A DNA stretch of 64,000 bases, taken from positions 1-64,000 of the forward strand of contig JANQLZ010000067.1 of the NCBI GenBank assembly GCA_028280325.1, read 5' to 3'. Positions 1 through 8,582 of the stretch are shown here, in pieces; the stretch's first letter is position 1; every line of letters begins with the position of its first letter. The position numbers and the translations under genes were made by a program. The notes below the pieces were generated by a model that was not told where the DNA came from, did not search any database, and saw only the letters and a program-made list of their open reading frames with translations. Source of the stretch: Bacillota bacterium (GTDB lineage: Bacteria > Bacillota > UBA994 > PWPR01).

Positions 1-70
1 CATTCTATCACTATTTAATTCTCAATGTTCTGTCCTCTCTCTATCAACGCCGTTTCTAAGGCGCTTGTAT

Positions 71-99
71 ATATTATCACCGCCAGTTTCCAAAGTCAA
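71..99 (-). promoter_or_regulatory. Leftward sigma-A promoter at window edge
   Basis: On the minus strand a TTGACT -35 box (94-99) and a TAATAT -10 box (71-76) are separated by exactly 17 bp. It points out of the left edge, so the transcript it drives lies outside the window. Bases 1-134 hold no convincing ORF. Confidence 0.55.
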
Positions 100-164
100 T
101 AGCCTTTTAAAATTTACCTCATACATTTTCTGATTTGCCCAATACTATTGTTGGAGGTGGTTTT

Positions 165-347
165 ATGAAGAAGAAGATCCTGACGAAAGTTGAACATCAG
201 AACACCGGATTAATAGTTGCCGGTTTAGGTGCAGCTGTTTCTGGACTTGGCGCCGTACTGGCGCGCAAGAACAAATTTGGTGCTGGCATTCTTGGTTTTG
301 GTCTTGCCCATGTAGCTTTAGGGCTATTGGATTCAAGACGAGATTAG
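165..347 (+). CDS. Small glycine-rich membrane protein, unknown function
   Basis: A 60-residue protein. The start is the ATG at 165, not the TTG further upstream, because GGAGGTGG ends a few bases before it. After a basic N-terminus (MKKKILTKVEH) there are two short hydrophobic Gly/Ala-rich segments (about residues 14-28 and 36-52) around the basic loop ARKNKFG, then a charged tail. This suggests a hairpin-like membrane peptide. I do not recognise a named family. It is monocistronic and followed by a perfect stem-loop. Confidence 0.6.
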   Translation: MKKKILTKVEHQNTGLIVAGLGAAVSGLGAVLARKNKFGAGILGFGLAHVALGLLDSRRD

Positions 348-362
348 CCCCTCCAAAACCCG

Positions 363-385
363 GGAGATGAGTTATGCTCATCTCC
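363..385 (+). terminator. Stem-loop after the small membrane protein gene
   Basis: Perfect 9-bp stem GGAGATGAG/CTCATCTCC around a TTATG loop. No good T-run follows, so its terminator function is uncertain. Confidence 0.4.
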
Positions 386-410
386 TACCTATTATAATGT
401 AAAATAAACA

Positions 411-474
411 GACTGCTGAGCATGTAATACTAAATGATAGATTACATGTTGTCAACAGTCTTCTTTTAATCTTT
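411..474. terminator. Bidirectional terminator between convergent genes
   Basis: The inverted repeat GACTG-TGA-CATGTAAT / ATTACATG-TCA-CAGTC is followed by a T-rich stretch (461-474). It lies between the convergent 165 and 1188 genes and can serve both. Confidence 0.6.
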
Positions 475-486
475 AATTAGGCAGAG

Positions 487-1188
487 CTAGCTGGTTGCCA
501 ATTCCACTGCAGACTGGGCCAATACCAGAGTAGCATCAATTAACGGAACCTTGACATCGCCTGATTTCATTGCTAAGGGTATCTCTGTACAGCCCATAAT
601 AATAGCTTCAGCTCCCTGAGCCATCAATTCGTTACCCACTTCAATTAGGTATTGACGGGCCTTAGCATACTTACCGGCCTTTATGCCCCAGGATGAGTAA
701 ATGGCTTCCATAACCTTGTCTTGCAGATCTGGCTCAGGAGTAATGGGGATTAAACCTTGTGCTTCTAAAGCCTGATGGTACATGCGGGTTGTTATAGTGC
801 CGCTGGTAGCCAGTATTCCGACCTTCTTTACTTTGGGGTAATGTTTGACAATGTGCTTTACTGTCTCTCTCATCATATGCAGGAACACCAGCTTTTCGTC
901 TGTGACAATGCTGTCATAGAAATAATGGGCTGTGTTGCAGGGCATTACCAGGATATCCGCTCCCGCATGCCTGAGCTTGCTGACAGTACTTTTAATCTCA
1001 GTCACAGGGCTAACCCCCTGTCCCAATATGGCTTTAGTTCTGTCGGGAATGTTGGTATTATTGTCAATAATCACTCGCAAATGATCCTGATCTTTTTCAG
1101 CCGGTGTAGCTTTTATTATCTTCATGAATAAATCAGCAGTCGCTTCCGGTCCCATACCGCCTACTATTCCTATTATCTTTTTACCCAT
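487..1188 (-). CDS. Aspartate/glutamate (amino-acid) racemase family protein
   Basis: A 233-residue PLP-independent racemase of the aspartate/hydantoin racemase superfamily. The reading frame is open upstream to 1359, but the ATG at 1188 is preceded by AAGGAG and gives the canonical start MGKKIIGIVGGMGPEA. The two catalytic cysteines are visible in MPCNTAHYF (first half) and MGCTEIPLA (second half). The family interconverts L- and D-amino acids (Asp, Glu or broad specificity) in the cytoplasm, for peptidoglycan or D-amino-acid pools. The exact substrate cannot be read from the sequence. It is divergent from the deformylase gene starting at 1352. Confidence 0.85.
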   Translation of the reverse strand: MGKKIIGIVGGMGPEATADLFMKIIKATPAEKDQDHLRVIIDNNTNIPDRTKAILGQGVSPVTEIKSTVSKLRHAGADILVMPCNTAHYFYDSIVTDEKLVFLHMMRETVKHIVKHYPKVKKVGILATSGTITTRMYHQALEAQGLIPITPEPDLQDKVMEAIYSSWGIKAGKYAKARQYLIEVGNELMAQGAEAIIMGCTEIPLAMKSGDVKVPLIDATLVLAQSAVELATS

Positions 1189-1351
1189 TTTTCTACTCCT
1201 TATTATATGCGTAAAACCTGACTTGTTTTTATCAAGTTCTGTCAGACCCCTGTTGATTTCTTTTTGGCCCTTGTAGTATAGCATAATTAACAAAGGATTT
1301 GTTACTTCCATAAAGAACTTATATACATTGAGAATAGCGAGGTTAATTATT

Positions 1352-1858
1352 ATGTCCATAAAATCAATCTTATTACTGGGGAATCCTGTTTTGCGCCAAA
1401 ACTCTGAGGATGTCAGTTTTCCATTATCGGCCGAGGATCAGCAGCTGCTCACAGACCTTAACGACACTATCAAAGATTTTAAAATAAAAAACGGTTTCGG
1501 TCGGGGTATTGCTGCGCCGCAAATTGGGGTATTAAAAAGGGTAGTATGTGTCAACATCGATGGCCCTCAATATTATATTAATCCCAAAATAGTGGAGTAC
1601 AGTGCAGAAAAATATCGGCTATTCGATGACTGTTTCAGCATGCCGGAAATTATGGTCAATATTGAACGAAGCAAAAAAATTACCGTAGAATTTTATGATC
1701 AAAATGGAGAAATACATGTTGAAAACTTTGAGGAGGGCATGAGCGAATTATTGCAGCATGAGATCGACCACTTGAATGGTATAATGGCAATCGATAGAAT
1801 TACTTCAACTAAAGACATTTGGTCCCGAAAACAGTGGCATTTTAAACAAAAACAGTGA
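1352..1858 (+). CDS. def: Peptide deformylase
   Basis: A 168-residue metalloenzyme that removes the formyl group from the N-terminal methionine of nascent proteins. Motif I is GFGRGIAAPQIG (about 48-59). Motif III is HEIDH (136-140), giving two metal-binding His and the catalytic Glu. Motif II is DDCFSMP (92-98), where EGCLS is usual. The Cys ligand (94) is kept, but the neighbouring Glu-Gly is Asp-Asp and Leu is Phe. The start is the ATG at 1352; the TTG upstream adds eight residues foreign to the family. It is monocistronic, not next to fmt as often seen, so it may be a second deformylase of divergent type. Confidence 0.85.
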   Translation: MSIKSILLLGNPVLRQNSEDVSFPLSAEDQQLLTDLNDTIKDFKIKNGFGRGIAAPQIGVLKRVVCVNIDGPQYYINPKIVEYSAEKYRLFDDCFSMPEIMVNIERSKKITVEFYDQNGEIHVENFEEGMSELLQHEIDHLNGIMAIDRITSTKDIWSRKQWHFKQKQ

Positions 1859-1922
1859 ATACATGTATATCTTTTGCTTTTTTATCTCAAAATAGAGGTA
1901 AACAGGAAAAGGAGATGGCTAT

Positions 1923-2123
1923 ATGAACGTATTAGCTTTGATACTTGTTATTGTCGGAGCAATAAATTGGGGATTAATAGGGTTATTAGATTTTGATCTC
2001 GTCGCTACTTTGTTTGGCCAGATGAGTACATTTAGTCGGATAGTATATGCGTTAGTCGGATTAGCAGGTTTATGGAGTATTACCTTTCTGTTTAACGAAA
2101 AACGCAAACGTACACTTGAATAG
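1923..2123 (+). CDS. DUF378 family membrane protein (YuzA-like)
   Basis: A 66-residue protein with two predicted membrane segments: about residues 3-22, including the family hallmark VGAINWGLIGL, and about 35-58. A short basic tail (NEKRKRTLE) follows. AAGGAGATGG precedes the ATG. The family is widespread in Bacillota and has no established function. Confidence 0.8.
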   Translation: MNVLALILVIVGAINWGLIGLLDFDLVATLFGQMSTFSRIVYALVGLAGLWSITFLFNEKRKRTLE

Positions 2124-2131
2124 CTTGGATA

Positions 2132-2160
2132 TACAAGCAGGCTAATTGGCCTGCTTGCTA
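2132..2160. terminator. Terminator at the end of the cobalamin operon
   Basis: The inverted repeat AAGCAGG-ctaattgg-CCTGCTT sits between the convergent DUF378 gene and cobC. It overlaps the 3' end of cobC and can end transcription from both sides. Confidence 0.5.
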
Positions 2161-2726
2161 TAGTTTAAAGGTATACTATCTACTTTAAATTTGCCCTCAA
2201 TCCAGTCTATGGCAATGCACTCTGAGTTTTTGGGCAGCAAATTCCAGTAATCTTCATCGACAATCATTTTTAGAAAAGCAGCAATAACTCCCCCGTGGGT
2301 AATAACAATTGCATTTGCCCTGGTTTTGCCCTGTTTAAACTGGCTACACCTTTCCTGAAGCTGCCGCAGGGTTTCACCCTCCACAGGGGCATTCTCCCAA
2401 GGGTTCTCCAGCCACTTTTCGATTTCATTCTGGTATTCTTGATTTAAATCAGCATAGCTACGGCCATGCCACTGGCCAAAGTTCAGCTCTCGCAGCGCTG
2501 TTGTGATGGTTAACGGGAGCTGTAATTCCTGAGCAATTCTTCTGGCCAGGAGCTCACAGCGTTTTAAATCGGAGCTGTAGACAAAATCAGCCTGCAGATT
2601 TAATGCGTATTGGGTAATGGCCTGAAACTGCTTAATACCTAAATCAGTGTATGGCGCATATTCCCAGCCATGATACTTTTTTTGCAGGTTCAGTTCTGTT
2701 TGAGGATGCCTGATCAAGTACCACAT
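2142..2726 (-). CDS. cobC: Histidine phosphatase, probable alpha-ribazole phosphatase
   Basis: A 194-residue phosphoglycerate-mutase-like (histidine phosphatase) protein. The N-terminal motif is RHPQTELN (residues 6-13, catalytic His7), the Glu motif is LRELNFGQWHGRSY, and the second His is in ITHGGVIAAF. The usual RHG is RHP here, which is tolerated in the superfamily. As the last gene of the cobalamin operon, overlapping cobD by 13 bp, it most likely dephosphorylates alpha-ribazole-5'-phosphate or adenosylcobalamin-5'-phosphate. The function is inferred from family plus context. Confidence 0.8.
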   Translation of the reverse strand: MWYLIRHPQTELNLQKKYHGWEYAPYTDLGIKQFQAITQYALNLQADFVYSSDLKRCELLARRIAQELQLPLTITTALRELNFGQWHGRSYADLNQEYQNEIEKWLENPWENAPVEGETLRQLQERCSQFKQGKTRANAIVITHGGVIAAFLKMIVDEDYWNLLPKNSECIAIDWIEGKFKVDSIPLNYSKQAN

Positions 2727-3787
2727 CGCAAAACCTCACTCATGACCCGGATCAACCTCTCATTTTGCTGTTGGTTTTTGACAGCTATCCTGATGTAGTC
2801 TTGCCCCAGACCAATAAAATTACTACAGTCACGAACCTTTATTCGGTGTTCCTCCAGCCGGTTATTCAGTTCAAAACCGCTCAAACCGGTATTAGCGATA
2901 TTTAGCAATAGAAAATTTGCCTCTGAGGGATAGACCACAACATTTAAAGGCTTTAATCCCTCGCCCAGAAACTGGCGCTGGAGCCTGTTTTGCTTAACCG
3001 AGTCCTTCTCAAAGATTCGAGCCTCCGAGGAATTAAGGGTTAAAGCTACCGCCTGAGCAAACAGGTTAAGGTTCCAGGGCAACAGGTATTTTTCAAATCT
3101 TTTGATCAGGGGGCTGGCTGCTGAGAGATAGCCTAAACGAACCCCCGGAACAGCGTATATTTTGGTTAAAGACCCGACGATTATCAGGTTTTGATACTGG
3201 CCAATCTGCCTGATCATAGTCTTGTCTGGGCAATAGTGAATAAATGCTTCATCCAAGATTAGTAAGGCCTGATTAACAGCGCACAAGTTCAGTAATCGCT
3301 GCAGGTCAGAGGTGTTTAAGGCATGTCCTGTAGGGTTAGAAGGATTGCACAAAAACACAACCTCAGCCTTTGCTAAACCTTTTTCTAACTGTTCCCAATC
3401 TAAACTAAAACCCTCGGCCTGGTCAAATGCCAACAGATGTTGATAGCTGTTGCTGTAGATCATTGCCAGCCTTTCGTATTCCACAAAACCAGGTTGAATA
3501 ATCAAGGTATGGCTGGGCAGCAGGACTCTCATTACCAACTCCATAGCCTGGATTCCTCCGCTGGTAGGCAAAACCAAATCCACAGTAATCCCTAAATACT
3601 CGGCCAACTCTGCCCTGGACCTCAGACTGGAAGGCTCCGGGTAAATGTTGATCAAGCCCAGGCACTCTTCCAGGGCGTTAATCACAAACGAAGGTGGGCC
3701 ATAGGGATTGATATTGGCGCTGAAATCCAGCCAGGAACCAGGATCTTTATGGTGCCACAGATTACCGCCATGTTCAAATCTCTTCAT
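2714..3787 (-). CDS. cobD: L-threonine-O-3-phosphate decarboxylase
   Basis: A 357-residue fold-type I PLP enzyme. It shows the CobD N-terminal signature HGGNLWHH...LDFSANINPYGPP, the NPSNPTG motif (148-154) and the PLP lysine in SLTKIYAVPGVRLG (Lys209). It makes (R)-1-amino-2-propanol phosphate, the linker that CbiB attaches to cobyric acid. Its ATG overlaps the cobS stop (ATGA-type coupling), and cobC starts inside its 3' end. Histidinol-phosphate aminotransferases are related, but the N-terminus and operon favour CobD. Confidence 0.92.
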   Translation of the reverse strand: MKRFEHGGNLWHHKDPGSWLDFSANINPYGPPSFVINALEECLGLINIYPEPSSLRSRAELAEYLGITVDLVLPTSGGIQAMELVMRVLLPSHTLIIQPGFVEYERLAMIYSNSYQHLLAFDQAEGFSLDWEQLEKGLAKAEVVFLCNPSNPTGHALNTSDLQRLLNLCAVNQALLILDEAFIHYCPDKTMIRQIGQYQNLIIVGSLTKIYAVPGVRLGYLSAASPLIKRFEKYLLPWNLNLFAQAVALTLNSSEARIFEKDSVKQNRLQRQFLGEGLKPLNVVVYPSEANFLLLNIANTGLSGFELNNRLEEHRIKVRDCSNFIGLGQDYIRIAVKNQQQNERLIRVMSEVLRCGT

Positions 3788-4518
3788 CTGAAGACCCCCA
3801 CCAGCATTAAAAATATCAGTTGAGCTATTTCATGCAGGGCCCCGTAGCAATCGCCGGTTAACCCCTGGTATCTGCTGCTGATTAACGCCGCAATAACAGT
3901 AGTTATCAAAAACGCGATTGCCAGCGGCAGCAGTAAGGCCGGCTGCAGCAGCTTGGCTGCCCCCAAGGCCATCAGCCAAATTAGGGACAGCAGCACATGT
4001 CTGTAATTAACTTTCTGCAGCAGCTTTCCGGTACCCTGCACCCGGGCATATGGAAAAAGCCAGACAGTCAGGACAATTATCTGTTTGCCAATCAAGCCAT
4101 AAGCAATTAAAATACCTGCTGAGTCCTGAAACTCGGACAGCATAATAACCTTACCTAATAGGATCAGGATCAAGACAGTAATACCCATAACCCCAGATCG
4201 ACTGTCTTTCATAATAGCCAGCTGTGCAGCAGTATCCTTTCCGGAGAACCAGCCGTCAGCAAAATCGCTTAGACCATCGTAGTGTAGCCCACCTGAGACT
4301 AAAAACTCGGCAGCCACCAATAGAATACCAGCTGCTAAAACAGGCAAACTGGCTGGAAGCACCTTGCCAATTGCCAGTAAAAGCAGTCCGTAGCCTATCC
4401 CTACCAGGGGATACCAGACCACACTGTTAGCCATATCCTGTTCACTGACATTCTGATAGGTAATTACGGTCGGCAGCTTACTCAAAAATTGTATTGCCAG
4501 GTTCAATGACTTCACCAC
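3784..4518 (-). CDS. cobS: Adenosylcobinamide-GDP ribazoletransferase (cobalamin synthase)
   Basis: A 244-residue polytopic membrane protein joining activated cobinamide to alpha-ribazole(-phosphate), the last ring-assembly step. It shows the conserved SGGLHYDGLSDFADGWFSG with acidic metal-binding residues (about 75-93), KDSRSGVMG, and GLTGDCYGAL near the C-terminus. There are about six hydrophobic helices. It begins with a GTG (4516-4518, with a second GTG directly after) overlapping the end of cbiB. Confidence 0.93.
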   Translation of the reverse strand: MVKSLNLAIQFLSKLPTVITYQNVSEQDMANSVVWYPLVGIGYGLLLLAIGKVLPASLPVLAAGILLVAAEFLVSGGLHYDGLSDFADGWFSGKDTAAQLAIMKDSRSGVMGITVLILILLGKVIMLSEFQDSAGILIAYGLIGKQIIVLTVWLFPYARVQGTGKLLQKVNYRHVLLSLIWLMALGAAKLLQPALLLPLAIAFLITTVIAALISSRYQGLTGDCYGALHEIAQLIFLMLVGVFR

Positions 4519-5471
4519 AATACCACCCTCAATATTAATCCTGTTATTGCAAATAGCATACTTGTAGCCAGCATTAGTTTATTGGCCAATTTAATGTGTT
4601 CAGCATTCAGTTGAACCAGTTTATCACCGAGCACCCCTCTCTCGGATACCTGCCCCTGATAATAGTTGGTACCCCCTAAGCAAACCCCCATGGCTCCAGC
4701 AAAACCGGCTTCGGCTATGCCGCTATTGGGGCTGGGATGTTTTGGACTGTCTCTGAAGATTATCTGTAGTGATCTCCGGGCATTGAACTCCGGAAAAATT
4801 GCACTGGCACTGATAATGCAGATAGCTGTTAACCTGGCTGGAATATAATTGACAAGGTCATCTAATCTGGCAGCAATTCGGCCAAAAAGATAAAATCGCT
4901 GATTCCGATAGCCCCACATCGAGTCTAGGGTATTAATTGCTTTATAGATTAGAGCCCCCGGCAAACCAAAGATCAGCAGATAAAACAGCGGAGAGGTAAC
5001 CCCATCGACGGTGTTCTCAGCAATAGTTTCAACAACTGCTCGAGTTATCTCCGCCTGATCCAGCTGTTCGGTATCCCGTCCAACAATCAGTGATGTAAAG
5101 CGACGAGCCTTTGGCAAATCGTTTTTGGCCAGCGGGTAGTACACTCGCAAAGTGTGGTCAACCAGGCTTTTAACAGCCAATGTCGATGACATCAGCCATA
5201 CAGTCAGGATTTGCCCACTGATTATCAGCTTTCTGGAAGCCAAATCGACGATAAAGCTGAATACGGCAACCAGAGCTAAAAGGATAGTCACCCCGATCAG
5301 ACCTTTCAGGATTTTTTGCTGACCCTGATTTAGCCTCTTTTCCAAATAATTAATAATCTTTCCGTAGTAAACTACAATATGCGGTAATTGTTGTGGATCT
5401 CCAATAACAAGATCAATGATGATAGCCAGAATTATCTGGATATCTAAGCTGTTAAAGACCCACAATCTCAT
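4512..5471 (-). CDS. cbiB: Adenosylcobinamide-phosphate synthase
   Basis: A 319-residue membrane protein of the CbiB/CobD family, which couples adenosylcobyric acid to aminopropanol phosphate. Family hallmarks are DLVIGDPQQLPH (about 21-32), ETIAENTVDGVTSPLFY and DSMWGYRN, plus the C-terminal SPNSGIAEAGFAGAMGV. There are several predicted membrane helices. The start overlaps the end of cobQ by 20 bp, pointing to translational coupling. Confidence 0.93.
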   Translation of the reverse strand: MRLWVFNSLDIQIILAIIIDLVIGDPQQLPHIVVYYGKIINYLEKRLNQGQQKILKGLIGVTILLALVAVFSFIVDLASRKLIISGQILTVWLMSSTLAVKSLVDHTLRVYYPLAKNDLPKARRFTSLIVGRDTEQLDQAEITRAVVETIAENTVDGVTSPLFYLLIFGLPGALIYKAINTLDSMWGYRNQRFYLFGRIAARLDDLVNYIPARLTAICIISASAIFPEFNARRSLQIIFRDSPKHPSPNSGIAEAGFAGAMGVCLGGTNYYQGQVSERGVLGDKLVQLNAEHIKLANKLMLATSMLFAITGLILRVVLW

Positions 5472-6975
5472 TCAACTTCTCCAGGTCCAGGTGTTTTCTT
5501 AAATGAGCGGCCAGCTTGTCAAAGGCTTGTTCCTGGGCCAGCTGCTTATCATAGACAGGCTCGGTCAGACGATTCAGACCTTTTTGGGTTCGGATATAGT
5601 TGATAAGTTCTCGGCGTAAAAAACCATTATCAAAGATCCCATGAAAATATGTTCCCCAGACTCTACCTCCGTCAGCTACTGCCCCATCAGCTTCATTGAC
5701 AGCCAGATTGGATCGTCGGACCACCCGCATTAAAGAACTGTCCGCTGCGACCTCACTGCGGCCCATATGGATTTCATAACCCTGGACAGTCAGCTGCTTA
5801 TTCACATAAGGCAGGGTACCCGCCTCCAGACAGGCCTCTGAACGGGTCGTCAGCTTATTGCTCTGAAAGGTCGTGTTCAGCGGCAATATCCCGATTCCGT
5901 CAATCTGTTGCAGTGAAGACTCCACTGCCATTGGATCTGAAATGGACATCCCCAGCATCTGCAAGCCGCCACAAATGCCGACCACCAGGCCCCCAGCGGC
6001 AGCATAAGCCTTAATCCGGGCTGAGAGCCCGGTTTGCTGCAGGTATAACATATCAGCCAGGGTATTCTTACTGCCGGGGATGATAACTAAATCCGGAGAT
6101 CCAAACTGATTGAGGCTGGAAACAAAATAAATATTACAGCCCGGCTCCTGATGCAGGGCATCGATATCTGTAAAATTACTGATCAGCGGCAGATGAATCA
6201 CCGCTATCTGCACCTCAGCAAAATCCCCATAGCCATGTTTTATACTGGAAAGCACTACGGAATCCTCGGCATCGATAGCTATGTTTTTCAGGTACGGAAC
6301 CACCCCTAGAACCGGCTTGCCGGTGTAGTTTTCCAGCCATTTGACACCTGGCTCCAGCAACGCTACATCCCCTCGGAATTTGTTGATTATTATTCCTTTT
6401 ACTCGGTCCCGTTCTGAGTCAGTCAGCAGTGTCAGGGTTCCGACAATAGCGGCAAAAACCCCTCCCCGGTCAATATCGGCCACTAAAATCACCGGGGCAT
6501 CGGCCATTTCAGCAGCTCGCATGTTGACAATATCTTTATCCTTTAGATTAACTTCTACCGGAGACCCGGCCCCTTCCATGATCATCAGATCATGCCGGCT
6601 TTGCACCTCAGCCATAGCTTTTTGGACAATTTGCTGGGCAGTAGTCAGAAATTCAGACCGATAACTGCTTGCACTCATATTCTTCAGCGGCCGGCCTAAG
6701 ACCACTACCTGAGAATGCATTTCACCTGTTGGCTTGAGCAGGATCGGGTTCATGTTGACCTCAGCGGTTACCCCTGCCGCTTCAGCCTGAATCCCCTGAC
6801 TGCGGCCAATCTCCTGGCCGTCTAGCGTTATATAAGAGTTTAAAGCCATATTCTGGGCCTTAAACGGACTGACCCGATACCCGTCCTGTTTAAAAATACG
6901 ACACAGCCCTGTACATATTATGCTTTTTCCTACGTCAGAAGCTGTGCCTAAGATCATTACTGCTTTATTCTTCAT
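5452..6975 (-). CDS. cobQ: Cobyric acid synthase, glutamine-hydrolysing
   Basis: A 507-residue enzyme (CobQ/CbiP) that amidates four side chains of adenosylcobyrinic a,c-diamide. The N-terminal dethiobiotin-synthetase-like ATPase has GTASDVGKS (about 10-18) and KAQNMALNSY. The C-terminal class I amidotransferase has GICGGLQMLG (nucleophile about Cys335) and a His in GTYFHGIFDN. The start is the ATG at 6975, with AAAGGAGGG at proper spacing; a GTG six bases upstream is too close to that site. The gene overlaps the end of cobU by 11 bp. The rest of the corrin-ring pathway is not in the window. Confidence 0.94.
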   Translation of the reverse strand: MKNKAVMILGTASDVGKSIICTGLCRIFKQDGYRVSPFKAQNMALNSYITLDGQEIGRSQGIQAEAAGVTAEVNMNPILLKPTGEMHSQVVVLGRPLKNMSASSYRSEFLTTAQQIVQKAMAEVQSRHDLMIMEGAGSPVEVNLKDKDIVNMRAAEMADAPVILVADIDRGGVFAAIVGTLTLLTDSERDRVKGIIINKFRGDVALLEPGVKWLENYTGKPVLGVVPYLKNIAIDAEDSVVLSSIKHGYGDFAEVQIAVIHLPLISNFTDIDALHQEPGCNIYFVSSLNQFGSPDLVIIPGSKNTLADMLYLQQTGLSARIKAYAAAGGLVVGICGGLQMLGMSISDPMAVESSLQQIDGIGILPLNTTFQSNKLTTRSEACLEAGTLPYVNKQLTVQGYEIHMGRSEVAADSSLMRVVRRSNLAVNEADGAVADGGRVWGTYFHGIFDNGFLRRELINYIRTQKGLNRLTEPVYDKQLAQEQAFDKLAAHLRKHLDLEKLNEIVGL

Positions 6976-7528
6976 GACCACCCTCCTTTAAGAGAACTGG
7001 TATTCCACTTACACACCAGTAAGCCAGGTTTGCTGCAGCTGCAATTCTTTGATTGCAGAGTCCCAGGCAATCCCGGTATAAACGAGCCAACGGCGATACC
7101 GGAACGATTCCGCTGCCAACCTCATTGGAAACAATAATTAAGGTCCCTTGATAAACCGCTGCTGCTGCCACCAGTTTTTTCACCTCTGATAGAACCCTGG
7201 CTATCAGGTCTGGTGCTGAACAGAGAAAGCCCTGCTGATCATCCCAATACTGCAACACCAGGTTTGAAACCCAAATTGACAGGCAATCTAACAGAATGGC
7301 GTCTGCCTCAGACTCAGTTATGCTGACATAGGGCTGATATTGCTCCTCGATAGTCTGCCAGTGTGCTGGCCTTTGCTGCCGATGCCTGTTGATTCTGACC
7401 GACATTTCCTGGTCAGTGCATTTGGCAGTGGCAATATAGGCTACGTTTTTATACTTTGACGCCTGTTGTTCTGCAAAACTCGATTTGCCGCTTCTGGCTC
7501 CGCCAGTTATATAAATTAATTTCGCCAT
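6965..7528 (-). CDS. cobU: Adenosylcobinamide kinase / guanylyltransferase
   Basis: A 187-residue bifunctional enzyme that phosphorylates adenosylcobinamide and then forms adenosylcobinamide-GDP. The P-loop GGARSGKS is at residues 9-16, followed by YIATA, the guanylylated-His region RINRHRQQRP, the LLDCLSIWVSNL motif and IIVSNEVGSGIVP. The frame is open for another 105 codons upstream, but those overlap btuC in another frame. The ATG at 7528, with a GGAG-type site, matches the family start. Confidence 0.93.
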   Translation of the reverse strand: MAKLIYITGGARSGKSSFAEQQASKYKNVAYIATAKCTDQEMSVRINRHRQQRPAHWQTIEEQYQPYVSITESEADAILLDCLSIWVSNLVLQYWDDQQGFLCSAPDLIARVLSEVKKLVAAAAVYQGTLIIVSNEVGSGIVPVSPLARLYRDCLGLCNQRIAAAANLAYWCVSGIPVLLKEGGHEE

Positions 7529-7545
7529 AACAAGCCCTCCACTCC

Positions 7546-8568
7546 TTACAGCCAATACTTTCCCTGCTGTTTTTTCAATAAGTAAATGAAAAATGGTCCA
7601 CCACACAACGAGGTAATTATACCAACCGGCAGCTCTGCCGGGCTTAAAACAGTGCGAGCCAGAGTGTCGGCCAAGATTAAGAAGTTGCCGCCAAAGATCG
7701 CCGACCGCCAGCTGAGCTGACGGTTCTGGGGGCCATAAATCAGCCTGACAATGTGGGGAACTAATAGACCAACAAAGCCTATAACCCCACTTACTGAAAC
7801 AGCTGCAGCCGTTAATAAGGCGGAAACGATAAGTAAAATCCACTTCTCTCTTTCCACGTTGACCCCAAGCTGTTTGGCCTTACTTTCACCCATAGCAAAA
7901 ACATCGAGCACAAAAGATTTCTTGAAGATAATTGCAAATCCAATAATTGGATAGGGCAGAATAGCTGCAACATGAACCCAGCCACGGGCATTGAAGCTGC
8001 CCATCAGCCAATACACTAAGGGCTGAACAATATCGTCGCTTAAATAAAGGATCAACGACATTAAGGCGCCGAGCACCGTGCTTAAGGCAATACCGGCTAA
8101 CAACAGAGTTACTACCGGAACTGTATTGCCAAACTTGGAGATTCTGTACACCAACAGCACGGCTGTGACAGAACCGATAAAGGCAAGGACTGGGGTTATT
8201 CCTAATCCAAAAAAGGTGTTGTAGCCAATGCTGAGCTCAGCCAAAAAGATAATAGCAACAGCAGCTCCAACCGAGGCTCCCGACGACGAACCGATGATAT
8301 AGGGGTCGGCCAGTGGGTTCCGGAGAATACCCTGCAGCACACAGCCAGATAAAGACAATGCCCCTCCGACCAGAAAGGCCAGCACAATCCGGGGCAGCCT
8401 ATAGTTTAGAATAATAGTTTCAGCCACAGTGGAGGTATTGGTGCCCCCCTGAAAGAGGATATTGAAAATCTCGGCAACGCTTATTTTTACTGCCCCGACA
8501 TGCAACGCTATCACAAAGCAAACTGCCGTAACAATAAATATTAAGATATAGTTCTTGGCAGCCTGCAT
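7546..8568 (-). CDS. btuC: ABC transporter permease for cobalamin/corrinoid (BtuC-type)
   Basis: A 340-residue FecCD/BtuC permease with about ten hydrophobic segments. It shows the family motifs RLPRIVLAFLVGGALSLSGC, GILRNPLADPYIIGSSSGAS, SGVIGFVGLLVPHIVR and ELPVGIITSLCGGPFF. It should import corrinoids together with BtuF. No ATPase gene (btuD) is adjacent: cobU follows 17 bp downstream. The ATP-binding subunit must therefore be encoded elsewhere or shared with another importer. Corrinoid specificity rests on the riboswitch-controlled operon; siderophore permeases look alike. Confidence 0.88.
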   Translation of the reverse strand: MQAAKNYILIFIVTAVCFVIALHVGAVKISVAEIFNILFQGGTNTSTVAETIILNYRLPRIVLAFLVGGALSLSGCVLQGILRNPLADPYIIGSSSGASVGAAVAIIFLAELSIGYNTFFGLGITPVLAFIGSVTAVLLVYRISKFGNTVPVVTLLLAGIALSTVLGALMSLILYLSDDIVQPLVYWLMGSFNARGWVHVAAILPYPIIGFAIIFKKSFVLDVFAMGESKAKQLGVNVEREKWILLIVSALLTAAAVSVSGVIGFVGLLVPHIVRLIYGPQNRQLSWRSAIFGGNFLILADTLARTVLSPAELPVGIITSLCGGPFFIYLLKKQQGKYWL

Positions 8569-8582
8569 TGGTCTCCCCCGCT

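Noticed and set aside
1189-1359. N-terminal extension of the racemase
   Set aside because: The extra residues overlap the divergent gene's leader and do not resemble the family. AAGGAG directly precedes the ATG at 1188.
7529-7843. N-terminal extension of CobU by 105 codons
   Set aside because: It overlaps the btuC coding region in another frame, has no family similarity, and the ATG at 7528 has a proper ribosome site.
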